DNA of 64,000 nt, from positions 62,001 to 126,000 of the forward strand of contig NZ_AP019807.1 in assembly GCF_007183175.1 (NCBI RefSeq), read 5' to 3'. Below the pieces are notes generated by a model that worked only from the letters and a program-made list of their open reading frames with translations, was not told the DNA's origin and did not search any database. Numbering within the stretch: position 1 is the stretch's first letter; each line of letters opens with the position of its first letter. This DNA comes from Microbulbifer sp. GL-2. Its GTDB lineage: Bacteria > Pseudomonadota > Gammaproteobacteria > Pseudomonadales > Cellvibrionaceae. This document shows positions 8,264 through 18,175 of the stretch, piece after piece. Made by a program: the position numbers and the translations under genes.

Positions 8264-9359
8264 TCAGAGGCCAGCTTTGAGGCTGGCTTCGATAAATTGG
8301 TCCAGGTCTCCGTCCAGTACTGCCTGGCAGTTGCTGGTCTGGACATTGGTGCGCAAGTCTTTGATACGTTGGTCATCCAACACGTAGGAGCGAATCTGGC
8401 TGCCCCAACCGATATCGGCCTTGCTGTCTTCCATGGCCTGCTTTTCTGCATTGCGTTTGAGCATTTCCTGCTCGTACATTTTTGCGCGCAGCATTTTCCA
8501 GGCTTTATCGCGGTTCTGGTGCTGGGAGCGCTCGCTCTGGCACTGCACCACGATACCCGATTCTGTGTGGGTCAGGCGCACTGCCGAATCGGTTTTATTC
8601 ACGTGCTGACCACCGGCACCAGATGCGCGGTAAGTGTCTTCACGCACCTGGGATTTGTCGATCTCAATCTCGATATTGTCATCGATTTCCGGCGAGACAA
8701 ATACCGAGCTGAAAGAAGTGTGACGACGGTTGCCGGAATCAAAGGGTGATTTGCGCACCAGGCGGTGTACGCCGGTTTCAGTGCGCAACCAGCCAAAGGC
8801 GTGGTCGCCTGCGAAGTGCACGGTGGCACTCTTGATACCGGCAACTTCACCGGCAGAGACCTCTTCCAGGGTGGTTTTGAAGCCGTGAGCTTCACCCCAG
8901 CGCAGGTACATGCGCAAAATCATTTCCGCCCAGTCCTGAGCCTCGGTACCGCCAGAACCCGCCTGGATGTCCAGGTACGCATTATTCTCATCGGTCTCGC
9001 CGGAGAACATGCGGCGGAATTCGAGAATACCGAGCTGCTGCTGCAGGTTTTCGATCTCTGCAGATACTTCTTCTACGGAATCCTCATCACTCTCCTCCAC
9101 CGCCATTTCCAGCAGTTCGCGGCAGTCAGAGATACCAGCGTCTAGATTTTCGATGGTTGTGACAACGGTTTCCAGGGAGGAGCGCTCGCGCCCCAGCTCC
9201 TGAGCACGATTGGGGTCGTCCCAAACGCTGGGCTCGGCCAGCTCCAGCTCAACCTCGGTCAGGCGTTCTTTCTTGCTGGCGTAGTCAAAGATACCCCCTA
9301 AGAACGTCAGTGCGCTCTTCGAGGTCTTTTAATTGATTGAGAAGGGGATTGATTTCCAT
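8264..9359 (-). CDS. prfB: Peptide chain release factor 2, expressed through a programmed +1 frameshift
   Basis: RF2 recognises UGA and UAA and triggers peptide release. The gene is in two frames: 9359-9285 encodes MEINPLLNQLKDLEERTDVL RGYL and stops at an in-frame UGA (9287-9285). Skipping one base (9287) continues into the frame ending at 8264, giving 364 residues, nearly the E. coli length. The GGQ peptidyl-hydrolysis motif is visible (SGAGGQHVNKTDSA). The SPF-type specificity tripeptide should be looked for in the segment containing RKSPFDSGNRR, where SPF is indeed present. The frameshift signal is the standard autoregulatory one, so this is not a broken gene. Followed by lysS. Confidence 0.97.
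9284..9299 (-). promoter_or_regulatory. RF2 programmed +1 frameshift site
   Basis: On the minus strand AGGGGG (9299-9294, internal Shine-Dalgarno-like) is followed by TAT, then CTT (9290-9288), the UGA stop and C. This is the same element as in E. coli prfB. When RF2 is scarce the ribosome pauses at UGA, the CUU-bound tRNA slips to UUU and translation continues in +1, so RF2 level controls its own synthesis. Confidence 0.97.
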
Positions 9360-9456
9360 GAATTCTCGGTGTCCCGACAAAATAAAAGCGGCGCGCATTC
9401 TACCGCAGCGCGTGGGGGTCCTGCCAGTAACTGGCGAGGAGAAATCGACCGAATAT

Positions 9457-9852
9457 CTAACCTGGGGCTTGACCGGATAACTGATCCAAGATCGCACACT
9501 GTGGTGAGTCATTACCGGCACAACTTTCCTCAAATGCCTGCAGGGTTGTGCGCATTTCGAGTAATTGCCGAAGCTTCTCTTCTAATTGCGAAAGTTTTTC
9601 ACTGACCAGTTGCTTCGTTTCCCGGCTACGGCGGCCGGGATTATCGCGCAGCTCCAGCAATGCTCGTATTTCCCCGATAGAAAAACCATTGACTCTGGCC
9701 CGCTGGATAAAGCGCAGGGTCTCCACATCGCCCATAGTGTATTTGCGGTAACCGTTGGGTCCGCGAGCCGGGACCACCAGACCGATCGCCTCATAGTGGC
9801 GCAGGGCTTTGCTACTGAGACCCGAGTTGTGGGCTGCCTGGGATATATTCAC
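9457..9852 (-). CDS. MerR-family regulator, CueR-like (copper/silver responsive)
   Basis: 131 residues. An N-terminal MerR winged helix (MNISQAAHNSGLSSKALRHYE...NGYRKYT) is followed by a dimerisation coiled coil (about residues 75-110). The metal loop is C111-AGNDSPQ-C119, the Cys-x7-Cys arrangement that binds Cu(I) in CueR, with a Ser at the position near 76 seen in monovalent-metal sensors. CueR normally activates copper export ATPase and oxidase genes by reshaping a 19-bp spacer promoter. No copper gene lies beside it here: it is followed on the minus strand by prfB and preceded by a lipoprotein gene, so its targets are elsewhere. Closely related sensors for other metals cannot be excluded. 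Confidence 0.85.
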   Translation of the reverse strand: MNISQAAHNSGLSSKALRHYEAIGLVVPARGPNGYRKYTMGDVETLRFIQRARVNGFSIGEIRALLELRDNPGRRSRETKQLVSEKLSQLEEKLRQLLEMRTTLQAFEESCAGNDSPQCAILDQLSGQAPG

Positions 9853-9914
9853 TGCGAATACTTAAAATTACTCCGGGAATAACCAGCTATCGTACAGAGC
9901 CTTAACAACAAGTC

Positions 9915-10367
9915 CTAAGCACTATTGTCCCGGCACGCGGAAAACTGGTATTGCACCTGCTCGGCAGGGTCGAAACCCAATTCAAGAGCGGCATCCAAAG
10001 CATCCATACCAACGAGATGCAGCAATATGTCTCCCGTCGGGGCACCGCATACCGCCGGATACATCCGGTCAGTACGCACACCACAGCGGGACTCCTGCAC
10101 TGCAATGCCATTTTCACGCAACTTTGCCAGGCTCTGCTGCAAAGTCATGCCTCCACTCTCACATTGTTTGCGCCCGCTTTTGCGATAAACCCACACCAGC
10201 ACCCCCGGTTTAGGAGCAGGAGAGCTTGGGGTCACTCCCGGCTGGGTGGAGCCAGGGATGTTTTCTACCTGATTCTCCATTGCCTTTTCCTCCTTAGCCC
10301 CACCACAAGCTGCCATAGCCAATACCAAGGTCAGTGTTATCAACGCGGACAATGTTGTTTTCACCAT
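9915..10367 (-). CDS. Small lipoprotein of unknown function
   Basis: 150 residues from ATG 10367, which has GGAGG 7 nt upstream. A lipoprotein signal peptide ends in VLAMAAC with the lipid-attached Cys at residue 21. A Pro/Ser-rich linker (about residues 35-55) precedes a folded C-terminal domain with four Cys (in QCESGG, SRCGVR, AVCGAP and SACRD), which could form two disulfides in the periplasm. No family recognised. It lies 30 nt downstream of the LysE-type exporter on the same strand. Confidence 0.7.
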   Translation of the reverse strand: MVKTTLSALITLTLVLAMAACGGAKEEKAMENQVENIPGSTQPGVTPSSPAPKPGVLVWVYRKSGRKQCESGGMTLQQSLAKLRENGIAVQESRCGVRTDRMYPAVCGAPTGDILLHLVGMDALDAALELGFDPAEQVQYQFSACRDNSA

Positions 10368-10399
10368 CAAACTTCCTCCATAAAGCGAAGACTGCCGGC

Positions 10400-11029
10400 T
10401 CAGGATAATGCCAGCCAGGCTCCGACCAGCAACATTAATGTACCGGAGATGCGATTAATCAGGCGCACATTTTCTGCGCGTTGCAGCAGGCGGCTGAGCA
10501 CCTGACCACCCCCAGCGTAAATCAGTAAACACAGGGTTTCCAGCAGCAGTATGATGGAAACCAACACAGAAAGTTGCGGCGCCAACGGCTTACTCTGGTC
10601 GATAAAAGGCGGCAACAGGGCAACAAAGAACGCCCACCCCTTGGGGTTGGCCACAGCAGTCACAAAGCCCTGCGCCATCAGCGTTTTCGCCGAAGGTCGC
10701 GCACGCACTTCCCCCTGCCCCTTTTCCTCGAGAATGGCCAACCGCCCCTGCGAGCACCACATTTGCACGCCCATCCAGGCAAGGTAGGCTCCCCCGCAAT
10801 ATTTGAAGGCCTGGAATACAGCGGGGTATTGAACCATCAACACTGCGGCCCCAAGCACTGCAGCCAGGGCCACCAAAGCCACCCCCGCTAACTCACCAAT
10901 CATCATCCATAGGGTATGACGCACCCCTACAGTAATTCCCAGGCTGAGCGCCAACATCATGCATAGCCCCGGCGTCACCGAGGCAAAAAAACTGGCCGGG
11001 ATAAAAAGTGCGAGTACAGACAGCTCCAT
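10400..11029 (-). CDS. LysE/RhtB-family amino acid exporter
   Basis: 209 residues with about six hydrophobic segments. The N-terminal pattern ASVTPGLCMMLALSLGITVGVRHTLW matches the conserved helix 1 and loop of the LysE/RhtB superfamily, and PKGWAFFVALLPPFI matches the conserved central segment. Family members export amino acids such as homoserine, threonine, lysine or homoserine lactone; the substrate here is not determinable. The start is 8 nt after the stop of the EamA-type gene, suggesting an operon of two exporters. Confidence 0.9.
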   Translation of the reverse strand: MELSVLALFIPASFFASVTPGLCMMLALSLGITVGVRHTLWMMIGELAGVALVALAAVLGAAVLMVQYPAVFQAFKYCGGAYLAWMGVQMWCSQGRLAILEEKGQGEVRARPSAKTLMAQGFVTAVANPKGWAFFVALLPPFIDQSKPLAPQLSVLVSIILLLETLCLLIYAGGGQVLSRLLQRAENVRLINRISGTLMLLVGAWLALS

Positions 11030-11037
11030 TGCATTTC

Positions 11038-11964
11038 CTAGTGATGTGTACCGCTATGGTTACCGTAGTGACTAACCAACATCCCTATCAGCATCAGGCC
11101 ACAGCCAATTAGTTCACTGGCATTCAACACCTCATTGAGGAACAGCCAGCCTGCCGCCAGGGCGAATACCGCCTCAAGGCTCATAATCACCGTGGCATGC
11201 GACGGTGCCGCATGGCGCTGGGCCAGCAACTGAAAAGTAAACGCCAGGGCCGTGGAGAAAATCATCATATAGGCAATCGGCCAGGCTGCATCCAGCGCAG
11301 ATTGAATGGTTGTATCCTCGGTGAGGAGCGATGCCAGGGCAGACAGCAGGCCGCATACCAGGAACTGAATACAGGCGAGACGCAACGCATCATAGCGTTT
11401 CACCAGATGATCAGCGGACAATACTTGTATAGCGAATACAAAGGCACTGGCGAACACCATCAAATCGCCAATCAATTGCGACTCCTCGCTAAAGTCCGCC
11501 AGCCAATAAAGACCAAACAGGGCCAAGCCAACACCCATCCAGGTCCAGCGATTGGTTTTATGCCCGAGGGAAAGGCCGATCACTGGTACCAGCAGCAGGT
11601 AGAAACCGGTAATAAACCCGGCTCGACCGGCAGTAGTGTAAAGCAGGCTCACCTGCTGCAACGCCGCACCAAGAAACAACCAGAAACCGAGCACGGCACC
11701 ACCGGGCAGACAGGCTCGCCAACGATGACTGACCTGCTTGCCACCCACTTCACCTGGCTGGGCATCCCTGCGGGAGGACAGCCAGTAAACGATCGGAACC
11801 AATATCAAGCCACCGAGGATAAAGCGCCAAGCATTAAAGGCCAGCGGCTCTATATCCGCCATAGCGATTTTTTGTGGCACAAAGGCGACGCCCCAGAATA
11901 GCGCGGCCAATAACAGCAGGATTTCAGCCTGGGCTTGTTTACGTTTCACTTCTTCAACTTCCAA
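11038..11964 (-). CDS. EamA/DMT-family transporter
   Basis: 308 residues with about ten transmembrane helices arranged as two EamA repeats (about residues 12-150 and 165-300). Characteristic features are LAALFWGVAFVPQKIA at the start of repeat 1 and AFTFQLLAQRHAAPSHATVIMSLE in repeat 2. These proteins move metabolites, often amino acids or nucleobases, by drug/metabolite exchange; substrate unknown. It is immediately upstream of the LysE-type exporter. Confidence 0.9.
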   Translation of the reverse strand: MEVEEVKRKQAQAEILLLLAALFWGVAFVPQKIAMADIEPLAFNAWRFILGGLILVPIVYWLSSRRDAQPGEVGGKQVSHRWRACLPGGAVLGFWLFLGAALQQVSLLYTTAGRAGFITGFYLLLVPVIGLSLGHKTNRWTWMGVGLALFGLYWLADFSEESQLIGDLMVFASAFVFAIQVLSADHLVKRYDALRLACIQFLVCGLLSALASLLTEDTTIQSALDAAWPIAYMMIFSTALAFTFQLLAQRHAAPSHATVIMSLEAVFALAAGWLFLNEVLNASELIGCGLMLIGMLVSHYGNHSGTHH

Positions 11965-12028
11965 CCACGTTTTTAATCACAACCGCGAACAGATTTTCTG
12001 CACTTCGCAGCCCTCAAAAAGATGAATC

Positions 12029-13756
12029 CTATGCCACCTCCAGCAGGCTCACCATTAATTGCAGGGACTCCCGCCCGCGAAATTCGTTGACGTCCAGTTT
12101 GTAGGCTAAACGCACCCTCTGGGTAGCCTGCGGCCATTGGTCTGTATCCACATTAAAGGCGATGGCATCGAGAGCCAACTGTGGTGCCTGCGGCGGAGCG
12201 ACCACCATTTTCAGGTGGCGCTCGCCAACGATGCGCTGCTGTAGTAGTAGAAATTCCCCATCAAAAACCGGCTCGGGAAATCCCTGCCCCCAGGGTGCAC
12301 AGGCGCGTAGAAGGGCGGCAGTTTGCAGTGTGAACTCTGCAATATCCAATCCGCCGTCGGAGTCGATCACCGCTTGCAGCTGGTTTTCATCCAGGCGGGT
12401 GCGCACCACTCGCTCAAACTCGACTCGAAATGCATCGAGGTTTTCCGCTGGCAAGCTCAAGCCAGCAGCCATGGCGTGTCCACCAAACTTACTTATCAGC
12501 TCTGGATTGGCTGCGGCCACATCGCTTAGGGCATCGCGGATATGTAAACCTGAAATGGAGCGCGCTGAGCCTTTCACCAGCCCGTTATCCCCTTCTGCGA
12601 AAGCAATCACCGGACGGTGAAATTTTTCCTTGATACGGCTGGCGAGGATACCCACTACTCCCTGGTGCCAGCTGGCATCGTAGAGGCACAGGCTCCAGGG
12701 AATTTCCCCCTCAAGACGCAGGGCATCCAGCGCCACTAGCGCCTCGCGCTGCATTCCCTGCTCGATCGCTTTGCGATCCCGGTTGAGCATATCCAGCTCC
12801 CCGGCCAGCTCTCGAGCCTCACTCGGGTCCTGGGTCAACAGGCAGCGAATGCCGGTACCAATATCATCCAGTCGTCCGGCTGCATTGATCCGCGGCCCCA
12901 GGATAAAGCCGATATCGGTGGTGGACAGCCTGCGCTGATCGCGCCCGGCCACCTCGAGCAGTGCGGAAATACCGGGACGGCAGCGGCCAGAGCGGATACG
13001 CGCTATACCTTGTTGAACCAGAATACGGTTGTTGTGATCTAGTGGTACCAGGTCCGCTACCGTGCCAAGCGCCACCAGGTCCAGATATTCAGCCATATTT
13101 GGCGGAACTATACTGCTCTGCTCAAACCAGCCACACTCCTGCAAGGCGGTACGCAAGCGACTCAGCAGGTAAAAAATCACACCAACACCAGCGAGATTCT
13201 TGCTGGGAAAATCGCAATCCGACTGGTTGGGGTTGACGATGGCATCAGCATCCGGCAATTCACTGCCCGGCAGGTGGTGATCAGTCACTATCACTGTCAT
13301 CCCCGCTGCTCTGGCGGCGGCCACACCATCAATACTACTGATACCATTATCTACGGTAACCAGCATATCCGGGGCATAATCTTTGGCCACCTCAACGATT
13401 TCCGGGGTCAGGCCGTAACCAAAATCGAAACGGTTGGGCACGAGAAAGTCTACGCTCGATGCACCCATGGCCCCCAGCGCGAGCACGGCGAGGGTGCTGC
13501 TGGTAGCGCCATCAGCATCAAAGTCGCCGACGATCAGAATTTTCTGCTGGGCCCGAACGGCCTCTACCAGCAGCGTTACGGCGGTATCCAGGCCCCGCAT
13601 CAGCTGGGGCTTCTGCAGCCTGGCAAGGCTGTGATCCAGTGCCTCTTCACTGACAATGCCGCGTCCGAGTAACACTCTCTGCAAAATTCGCGGGGTCTCA
13701 GAAGCAAAACGGCCAGTGGAAAAATCCACTGGCCGTCGCTGAATTCTTGTACTCAT
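12029..13756 (-). CDS. recJ: Single-stranded-DNA-specific 5'-3' exonuclease RecJ
   Basis: 575 residues, full family length. A DHH phosphoesterase core with ILIVGDFDADGATSS (motif I) and VTDHHLPG (motif III, DHH) is followed by the DHHA1 domain (GHAMAAGLSLP) and an OB-fold-like C-terminus. RecJ degrades 5' single-stranded ends in RecF-pathway recombination and mismatch repair, using Mg or Mn ions. It is 49 nt downstream of thrC on the same strand, as in Pseudomonas and relatives. Confidence 0.96.
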   Translation of the reverse strand: MSTRIQRRPVDFSTGRFASETPRILQRVLLGRGIVSEEALDHSLARLQKPQLMRGLDTAVTLLVEAVRAQQKILIVGDFDADGATSSTLAVLALGAMGASSVDFLVPNRFDFGYGLTPEIVEVAKDYAPDMLVTVDNGISSIDGVAAARAAGMTVIVTDHHLPGSELPDADAIVNPNQSDCDFPSKNLAGVGVIFYLLSRLRTALQECGWFEQSSIVPPNMAEYLDLVALGTVADLVPLDHNNRILVQQGIARIRSGRCRPGISALLEVAGRDQRRLSTTDIGFILGPRINAAGRLDDIGTGIRCLLTQDPSEARELAGELDMLNRDRKAIEQGMQREALVALDALRLEGEIPWSLCLYDASWHQGVVGILASRIKEKFHRPVIAFAEGDNGLVKGSARSISGLHIRDALSDVAAANPELISKFGGHAMAAGLSLPAENLDAFRVEFERVVRTRLDENQLQAVIDSDGGLDIAEFTLQTAALLRACAPWGQGFPEPVFDGEFLLLQQRIVGERHLKMVVAPPQAPQLALDAIAFNVDTDQWPQATQRVRLAYKLDVNEFRGRESLQLMVSLLEVA

Positions 13757-13805
13757 TCTCTCTCAGCTTTTTTCTATTCGGAAAGTAAGGCCGGGTTGCC
13801 GGCGG

Positions 13806-15217
13806 TCAGCCACCATCAGAAAGCATGGTTGCCATATAGTCATGCACCTGAGACAGGTCGTTGGGCAGCACCTTGACTCGCTCTTCGCGCTGCCAGAGGT
13901 CTCGCATATGGACCGGCAGGGGAATTTCGGTATGTGGCAACGCCTGTGCCACAGCATCAGGGAATTTTGCCGGGTGTGCGGTGGATAAGCAAACCATTGG
14001 CTGGTCGGCGGAGCGGCGCACCCGTCGCGCGGCCTCGACACCAATTGCGGTGTGGGGATCTAGCAAATAGCCAGTAGCCGCAAACTGCTCACGAATTACA
14101 TCTACAGTGCGCAAATCGTCGACCCGATGACTGGAAAACACTTCCCTCGCTCGTCTCAGGGCCCGCTCGCTCAAATGCATAGGTGAACTACGATCCGCCA
14201 ACAACTCTGCTACTGCTGCACCATCGCGCTCATAGAGATCAAATAGAAGGCGCTCAAAGTTACTCGATACCATGATATCCATACTGGGAGACAGGCTGTG
14301 CACCAACGGCTTGGGTGTATGGTCATTATCACTGATACAGCGGTGCAGGATATCGTTAGCATTGGTGGCGATAACCAGTTGATCGATAGGCAGCCCCATT
14401 TGCCGCGCCAGATAGCCGGCAAAGATATCGCCAAAGTTCCCGGTCGGGACCGAGAAGTTTACCGTTTTGTTGGGCGCACCCAGGCGCAGTGCCGCGTAAA
14501 AGTAATAGACAATCTGCGCCATAATACGCGCCCAGTTAATGGAGTTCACCGCTACCAGGCGACGTCCATCTGGCAGGAATGACTGGTTGGCGAAGCTGGC
14601 CTTTACCATATTCTGGCAATCATCAAAATTGCCTTCCATAGCGATATTGAACACATTATCCGACAGTACAGTGGTCATCTGCCTGCGCTGTACTTCAGAT
14701 ACCCGATTGTGGGGATGCAAGATAAAAATATCGATATTGTCGCAGTGGTGACAGCCCTCAATCGCCGCCGATCCCGTATCTCCAGAGGTAGCCCCCATCA
14801 CTACCACACGCTCACCACGCTTTTTCAGAAGGTGATCAAACAACTGACCGAGGAACTGCAGTGCGAAATCCTTGAAGGCCAGAGTAGGTCCGTGGAAAAG
14901 CTCCAATATCCATTCATTGGTATCGGCCTGCACCAACGGTGCCACCGCCCTGTGGCTAAACTGGCCCTGTCCCTGACTATAGGAGCGCCCGATAATATCC
15001 CGTAATTCCCGCTCATTCAGGTCCCCCCAACAAACGGCCGAATAATCGTAAAAGCCAGCTGCTCGTAATCCATTCCCACCATCGCAGCAATATCATCGCG
15101 AGAAAATTGTGGCAGTGACTCGGGCACATAGAGGCCGCCATCGCTGGCGAGGCCGGTAAGTATGGTATCGGCAAAGGAGAGTGACGGCGCACGGCCGCGG
15201 GTGCTGACAAATTTCAC
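13806..15217 (-). CDS. thrC: Threonine synthase, frameshifted in this sequence
   Basis: PLP enzyme converting O-phosphohomoserine to threonine. The N-terminal 66 residues (GTG 15217; TRGRAPSLSFADTILTGLASDGGLYVPE) are in one frame. The remaining ~400, with the PLP lysine in HGPTLAFKDFALQFLGQ and the phosphate loop GATSGDTGSAAIEG, are in another. The break is a run of six C (15023-15028 plus-strand); one extra base gives VGGDLNEREL across the junction and an uninterrupted 470-residue protein. Because threonine synthesis is a core function and other genes here show the same one-base-short run, this is probably a sequence error. Downstream of hom in the expected hom-thrC order. Confidence 0.93.
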
Positions 15218-15307
15218 GGTATTTTATCGCTCTTGGACCTAGCGGGAATTAAAGAAAACCAGCGCCGTTCCGGATGAAGCGGCGCCATACAACTATAGGG
15301 ACAGGGA

Positions 15308-16671
15308 TCAACCAAGGCTTTCCACACGGATTCGCACCACGTCACCCTCAACTGTTTCCAGTGATTCAATCTGGGCGACAGCTTCACGCAGGCAGGCCTC
15401 TCTGGCACGACTGGTCAGGATCACCACCGGCACCAGTTCCTCGCCTTCCGTCGGCTCATGCTGGATCAATGCTTCAATACTGATGCCCTGCTCACTGCAA
15501 ATGGTGGCCACTTGAGACATGACGCCAGGCTTATCGTGAGCAGATATTCGCAGGTAGTAACTGGTGACAACCTCTTCCTCCGGCAGCACCAGAGTATCGC
15601 CCTGCTCAGCCAATGCCACTCCGGCAGCGGGCACCCGCTGGTCCGGTCTCACATCGAGCGTGCGCGCCACATCGACAATATCGGCAATCACTGCTGAAGC
15701 TGTTGCCTCTGCGCCAGCGCCGGCTCCGTAATACAGGGTTGATCCCACTGCGTCGCCACTCACCAACACGGCATTCATCACCCCATTGACATTGGCGATC
15801 AGGCGGCGCTGGGGAATCAGAGTTGGATGTACCCGCAATTCCACACCGTGGTCAGTGCGACGGGCAATACCCAAATGTTTGATACGATAGCCGAGCTCAT
15901 CAGCATAACGAATATCCTCACTGGAAATACGACTGATCCCCTCGGTATACACTTTGTCGAAAGCGAGCGGCATGGTGAATGCCAGCGAGGCCATAATTAC
16001 CAGCTTATGGGCGGCATCAATACCCTCCACATCGAAAGTGGGATCTGCTTCTGCGTAACCCAAGGCTTGAGCCTGGGATAGAGCCTCAGCAAAGCTGCGG
16101 CCCTTTTCGCGCATCTCCGTGAGGATATAGTTACCGGTGCCATTAATAATACCGGCAAGCCACTGTATCCGGTTGCCAACCAACCCCTCGCGCAGGGATT
16201 TGATAATAGGAATCCCCCTGCTACGGCAGCCTCATAGGCAATCGTTACTCCTTGTCGGGCCGCCAGCTCAAACAGTTCATTACCATGTTCAGCAATTAGC
16301 GCCTTATTGGCAGTGACAACATGTTTACCGTTCTCGATAGCTGTTATTACCAATTCACGAGCCACGGTAGTGCCACCAATCAACTCCACCAGGATATCAA
16401 TCTCAGGGTTATTGGCGACGTCGAATATCTCCCGTGTGACCTTCAAATGACTGGTTTCGCAGTCTGGGTTATCCCGACGGGCCCCAACCTGCTCAACGAT
16501 CACCGGGCGCCCGCAACGTGCAGACACCCCTTCCTCATTGCGCGCCAGGACATTAATCGTGCCACTACCCACAGTACCCAGGCCGCATATACCGATATGT
16601 ACTGCTCGCTGCGATTTTTCGGCAACCACCTGATCCGCCACCCCTGCAGCTTCTTCAATTGTTGCGCTCAC
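15308..16671 (-). CDS. hom: Homoserine dehydrogenase, frameshifted in this sequence
   Basis: Reduces aspartate semialdehyde to homoserine. GTG 16671 has GGAGGA 5 nt upstream, the best start. The NAD(P)-binding N-terminus (HIGICGLGTVGSGT) and GKHVVTANKALIAEHG lie in the first frame. The catalytic domain (INGTGNYILTEM..., YAEADPTFDVEG) and C-terminal ACT domain (ISAHDKPGVMSQVATICSEQGISIE) lie in the second. The frame breaks in a run of five C (16214-16218); an added base yields AVAGGIPIIKSLREGL, the conserved sequence, and 454 residues. The ACT domain suggests threonine feedback control. It forms a pathway pair with thrC. Confidence 0.93.
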
Positions 16672-16896
16672 AAATTTCCTCCGCACATTTCACCCCGGTA
16701 CAGTGTGTTCACACTAAAAGTATTACTTCGGGGCTCAGCGCAATAAATACCAATAAAATCAACAAAAGATCGATAACCTTACCGAGCAGCAAACAAAAAA
16801 GTCAACAAAATTGCGCATTAGCTTTGCTTACCTGAGGAGAGCGCCGGCAGAAACTTTTGTCACCCTAAAACACCTCTTGAAACAGGTACCATCCTC

Positions 16897-16921
16897 AGTA
16901 GATGCTATAAAAGCATCTACT
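16897..16921. promoter_or_regulatory. Perfect 10-bp inverted repeat upstream of ansA
   Basis: AGTAGATGCT and AGCATCTACT flank a 5-base loop in the divergent space between hom and ansA, with a GGTACC just outside each side. There is no U-tract. It could be an operator for the nearby XRE-type regulator or an RNA hairpin in the ansA leader; position and symmetry are the only evidence. Confidence 0.4.
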
Positions 16922-17015
16922 AGCATCAGGTACCTACAACCTGCGAAATTGCATCCACTGCGCCTTTTCCCGAAAAATGGGCGCCCTGAAAACTGACTCA
17001 GATAGCGGTCGAGTG

Positions 17016-18032
17016 ATGAAAAAAACCTTAATCCTGTATACCGGCGGAACCCTGGGAATGCGCCGCAGTGAATCTGGCTATATACCGGATGCCGACCTGG
17101 AAAGCGCCCTTGAGCGCCTCCTGCAAGACGCCATTGGCCAACTCCCCAGCTACGATTTTCAGGCGCTCGACCCTCTACTGGATAGTGCCAATATGCAACC
17201 CAAGGACTGGTACCGCATCGCCGCCCTGATACGCGACAACTATAGCCAGTACTCAGGGTTTGTCGTGTTGCACGGCACCGATACCATGGCCTATACCGCC
17301 TCCGCCCTGTCCTTCGCCCTGCAGGGTCTGGCTAAACCAGTACTGGTAACCGGCTCACAAATCCCCCTGCGGGAAATGCGCAGTGATGCCTACAATAATC
17401 TGATTGCCGCTCTGCTGCTCAGTGCCTCCGATGAAATTAAAGAGGTCTGCCTCTACTTCAATGGCAAATTGCTACGTGGCAATCGCGCGGTCAAAGTAAG
17501 CTCCGGCTCTCTGGATGCCTTTGCCAGTCCAAACTACCCCTGCCTTGGCGAAGTGGGTATACAAGTCAATATCGACCACAATGCCCTTTTAACACCCGAC
17601 AAAACAACCCAATTTCAAATTCCGGAATTCGTCGATGGTGGCGCTGTGCTGGTTAAGCTATTTCCGGGTATCACCTCCTTTTTCCTGAGCAAGATCATCG
17701 AATACCGCCCCCGTGGCCTGGTGATCGAAACCTACGGCACTGGTAATGCACCCACCGATGACTGTGCCTTTACCGCTCAACTGGAAAGAGCCGCAGAGCT
17801 GGGCATTGTCTGTGTGGCAGTTTCCCAATGCCTGGAGAATGAGGTTGACCTGGGCAAGTATGCAGCGGGCTCTGCCCTCTTGCGCGCTGGTGTCATCGGC
17901 GGTCTGGATATGACCAGTGAAGCCTGCTTTGCGAAATTAAACCACTTGCTGGCCATGGGCTATCCAAATGAAAAAATCATAGAATTGATGGAAATATCAT
18001 TGTGCGGGGAGAACACTCCTCAACTGGGCTGA
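17016..18032 (+). CDS. ansA: Cytoplasmic type I L-asparaginase
   Basis: Hydrolyses asparagine to aspartate and ammonia. From ATG 17016 the 338 residues match E. coli AnsA in length and motifs: the first catalytic Thr in YTGGTLGM, the second in VLHGTDTMAYTAS, then VTGSQIPLREMRSDAYNN and GVIGGLDMTSEA. No signal peptide, so cytoplasmic. An in-frame ATG 39 nt upstream would add a polar N-terminus not seen in the family. It is followed by an XRE-type regulator and aspartate ammonia-lyase, giving an Asn to Asp to fumarate module. Confidence 0.95.
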   Translation: MKKTLILYTGGTLGMRRSESGYIPDADLESALERLLQDAIGQLPSYDFQALDPLLDSANMQPKDWYRIAALIRDNYSQYSGFVVLHGTDTMAYTASALSFALQGLAKPVLVTGSQIPLREMRSDAYNNLIAALLLSASDEIKEVCLYFNGKLLRGNRAVKVSSGSLDAFASPNYPCLGEVGIQVNIDHNALLTPDKTTQFQIPEFVDGGAVLVKLFPGITSFFLSKIIEYRPRGLVIETYGTGNAPTDDCAFTAQLERAAELGIVCVAVSQCLENEVDLGKYAAGSALLRAGVIGGLDMTSEACFAKLNHLLAMGYPNEKIIELMEISLCGENTPQLG

Positions 18033-18052
18033 ACTAATCCAAGCCCTGTATT

Positions 18053-18092
18053 GGCCGGTTTAGGCAATTTTTTTAGCAGTTTTAAACCGGCC
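18053..18092 (+). terminator. Hairpin downstream of ansA
   Basis: A 10-bp stem (GGCCGGTTTA with TAAACCGGCC) encloses a 20-base U-rich loop, starting about 20 nt after the ansA stop. No U-tract follows, so termination may be weak or the element may be regulatory for the next gene. Confidence 0.4.
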
Positions 18093-18175
18093 TTCAGCCA
18101 GTCTACTCACAGAATGGCTGATATATAAGCACTGGAAAGAATTCACCGCGCACTGGAACCAGAAGCAGACAATCG

